A program made the translations under genes and the position numbers. Shown one piece after another: positions 31,568 to 32,757 of a DNA stretch of 32,757 nucleotides. The stretch spans positions 1 through 32,757 of the forward strand of contig JAFGHD010000059.1 of NCBI GenBank assembly GCA_016939365.1, in the 5' to 3' direction. Origin of the DNA: Bacteroidales bacterium. GTDB taxonomy: Bacteria > Bacteroidota > Bacteroidia > Bacteroidales > JAFGHD01. A model generated the notes under the pieces. The model saw only the letters and a program-made list of their open reading frames with translations, did not search any database and had not been told where the DNA came from. How positions within the stretch are numbered: position 1 is the stretch's first letter; each line of letters starts with the position of its first letter.

Positions 31568-32524
31568 TTGTCCCGATTGAAAAGAATACGTGAGATCTGG
31601 ATCGGCGTGCTGGTTATCGCAGCCCTTGCCCTGATCTTCTGGGGAATCAGTTTCCTCAAGGGAAGGGATATTTTTTCTCGTGAACGGGTATTTTATGCGG
31701 TCTATGAAGACATCGGAGGCCTTGTCAGAACCAATCCGGTTTCCATCAATGGCCTGTATGTGGGTCAGGTCAGGGATCTGTATTTTGATCCATCAGGCAC
31801 TGCCCGGGTAATTGTGGAACTGGTGATCACAGATCCCATCACCATTCCGGAAAACTCCATAGCCCGTATTTTCAGCTCAGACCTGATGGGTTCCAAAGCT
31901 GTGGAGATTAAACTGGGCTCTGCCACTGAAGAGGCTCTGCCCGGGGATACCCTCTTCCCGGAAGTCGAAATTTCTTTGAAAGAAGAGGTGAACAGGCAAG
32001 TGCAGCCCCTGAAACGGAAGGCTGAAGACCTGATGCTCTCCATCGACAGCGTCATCACCGTGGTTCAATATGTGTTCAACCGGGCGACACGTGAAAACCT
32101 GACCCAGAGTTTTGAACATATTGCCAACTCTTTTGATAACCTCGAAAACACCACATTCAGCATTGACACCCTGGTTACCACTCAGAAAAACCGGATCAGC
32201 CGCATACTCGAAAACATTGAATCCATCACTTTCAATCTTCGCAACAACCAGGATAAATTCAACCATATCATCGCCAATTTTTCCTCCCTGAGCGATTCAC
32301 TGGCGAAGGCAAGGGTGGCTGAGACATTGCTCAGTACCCACAACGCCATGAATGAAGTGGCCAACATCGTTGCACGGATAAATAGCGGGGAAGGCAGCCT
32401 GGGATTGCTGGTGAACGACGATTCATTATATGTACAGGTTGAACGTTCCGCCAGGGAACTCAACCTCCTGTTGGAGGATATCCGCAGCAACCCGAAAAAG
32501 TATGTGAAGTTTTCGGTATTCTGA
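31568..32524 (+). CDS. MlaD-like MCE-family lipid-transport protein
   Basis: The protein has an N-terminal membrane helix (IWIGVLVIAALALIFWGISFL) and an MCE domain at residues 40-130 (YAVYEDIGGLVRTNPVSINGLYVGQVRDLYF, then SIARIFSSDLMGSKAVEIKLG). A long coiled-coil-like helical region follows from residue 150 on, rich in Ser, Asn and Asp (MLSIDSVITVVQYVF, then NFSSLSDSLAKARVAETLL). This layout matches MlaD/PqiB-type substrate-binding subunits that carry phospholipids between inner and outer membranes. At 318 residues it has the expected length. The TTG at 31568 or at 31577 is the start; no ATG is suitably placed. It is the third gene after amidase and MCE-SPOR. No MlaE or MlaF partner is in the window. 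Confidence 0.92.
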   Translation: MSRLKRIREIWIGVLVIAALALIFWGISFLKGRDIFSRERVFYAVYEDIGGLVRTNPVSINGLYVGQVRDLYFDPSGTARVIVELVITDPITIPENSIARIFSSDLMGSKAVEIKLGSATEEALPGDTLFPEVEISLKEEVNRQVQPLKRKAEDLMLSIDSVITVVQYVFNRATRENLTQSFEHIANSFDNLENTTFSIDTLVTTQKNRISRILENIESITFNLRNNQDKFNHIIANFSSLSDSLAKARVAETLLSTHNAMNEVANIVARINSGEGSLGLLVNDDSLYVQVERSARELNLLLEDIRSNPKKYVKFSVF

Positions 32525-32559
32525 GCAGCAGATACCGCTGCACCTGAAAAAATATTCCG

Positions 32560-32567
32560 TAATTTTG
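32560..32567 (+). promoter_or_regulatory. Bacteroidota -7 box after the MlaD-like gene
   Basis: TAATTTTG matches TAnnTTTG. With CTG at 32538-32540 the spacing is 19 bases, though CTG is not the preferred TTG. It would start a transcript near 32573, just before the small reading frame at 32588. Confidence 0.45.
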
Positions 32568-32587
32568 CATTCTGACAGGGGAGTGGC

Positions 32588-32680
32588 ATGTGTGATAAAC
32601 ACATGGGGAGTGCCGGCAGAATAGTCCGAGATCAGGAGAAGTATGTAAAATACTGGCAGTGGAAGAGGGTTGTATACTGA
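32588..32680 (+). CDS. Possible 30-codon small gene
   Basis: An ATG at 32588 opens a 30-residue frame beginning MCDKHMGSAGRIV and ending KYWQWKRVVY, with a stop at 32678-32680. A purine-rich GGGGAG lies four bases before it and a promoter box 21 bases before it. The product would be basic and aromatic-rich (nine Lys/Arg/His of 30). The stop codon lies inside the 25-base repeat that also opens the window, so the frame might belong to the repeat element. The 5' part contains an inverted repeat (CATGTGT/ACACATG), so this could also be a small RNA. Treat it as a candidate only. Confidence 0.3.
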   Translation: MCDKHMGSAGRIVRDQEKYVKYWQWKRVVY

Positions 32681-32757
32681 TGCTGTTTGATTTTGCCTGT
32701 CTGCCTGTCCAACGATTTATCTGCCTTCCTGGAGGAAGACAGGTCGAAGGCATGACA
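32675..32757. repeat. Palindromic intergenic repeat, right copy (incomplete)
   Basis: Positions 32675-32699 are identical to 1-25 in the same orientation, and 32691-32710 is the exact reverse complement of 48-67. After that the copies diverge; a weak second arm (GACAGG, then GGCA) lies near 32739-32752. The element runs to the window edge and may continue beyond it. Confidence 0.65.

Noticed and set aside
1-32757. Window as a complete circular replicon because the ends match
   Set aside because: The shared 25 bases are followed by 58 divergent bases at the right end, and there is no origin or replication gene; a dispersed repeat is the simpler explanation.
1-32757. CRISPR array, phage, integrase or toxin-antitoxin module
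   Set aside because: No regularly spaced repeats, cas genes, integrase, transposase or paired small toxin/antitoxin genes were found on either strand.

Overview
The window looks like part of a chromosome from an uncultured Bacteroidota bacterium, probably class Bacteroidia. The evidence is the Bacteroidota-type promoter boxes (TAnnTTTG) placed just upstream of many genes, a secreted protease with a type IX secretion (T9SS) C-terminal domain, an S46 dipeptidyl-peptidase, the Bacteroidota form of LptD, a GlmU-like acyl-carrier-fold protein and type B ribosomal protein L31. No phage, transposase, integrase, CRISPR array, tRNA or rRNA was found.

Layout from left to right. Positions 1-75 hold a palindromic repeat that recurs at 32675-32757. 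Then come a SAM hydroxide adenosyltransferase (minus), divergent phoH-purC (overlapping stop/start) and a DegT-type sugar aminotransferase; a lipoprotein plus six-bladed-propeller-like protein pair (minus); a class I aminotransferase; prfA-pyrF (minus); a T9SS-exported trypsin-like protease followed by a receiver domain with a C-terminal membrane anchor; rpmE2; a GlmU-like protein; and lon, which converges on the RNase P RNA gene (minus). A lipoprotein amidohydrolase is divergent from rnpB.

From 18132 to 18956 there is no believable protein gene. Instead there is an operator-like array of TTAACAAT motifs, a strong promoter, about 520 nt of densely structured sequence and a rho-independent terminator. 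This is a free-standing large structured RNA gene that I cannot assign to any family I know, and it is the best candidate for something undescribed here.

Beyond it, on the minus strand, are a CDF metal transporter overlapping an HD-domain hydrolase, an S46 peptidase (DPP11-like by its specificity Arg) followed by a histone-deacetylase-like enzyme, and a membrane-anchored dihaem cytochrome c. An envelope region follows: lptD - ridA - a secreted nine-repeat protein of unknown function - a 56-residue two-helix membrane protein, all on the minus strand. Divergent from these are a SPOR-tailed cell-wall amidase, an MCE-SPOR fusion protein and a canonical MlaD-like MCE protein. The window closes with a possible 30-codon gene and the second copy of the terminal repeat.

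Together the genes suggest a peptide- and amino-acid-using, Gram-negative bacterium with LPS or a related outer membrane. The secreted protease and periplasmic DPP would feed peptides, and LptD, MCE and amidase would maintain the envelope. These physiological statements are inferences from gene content.
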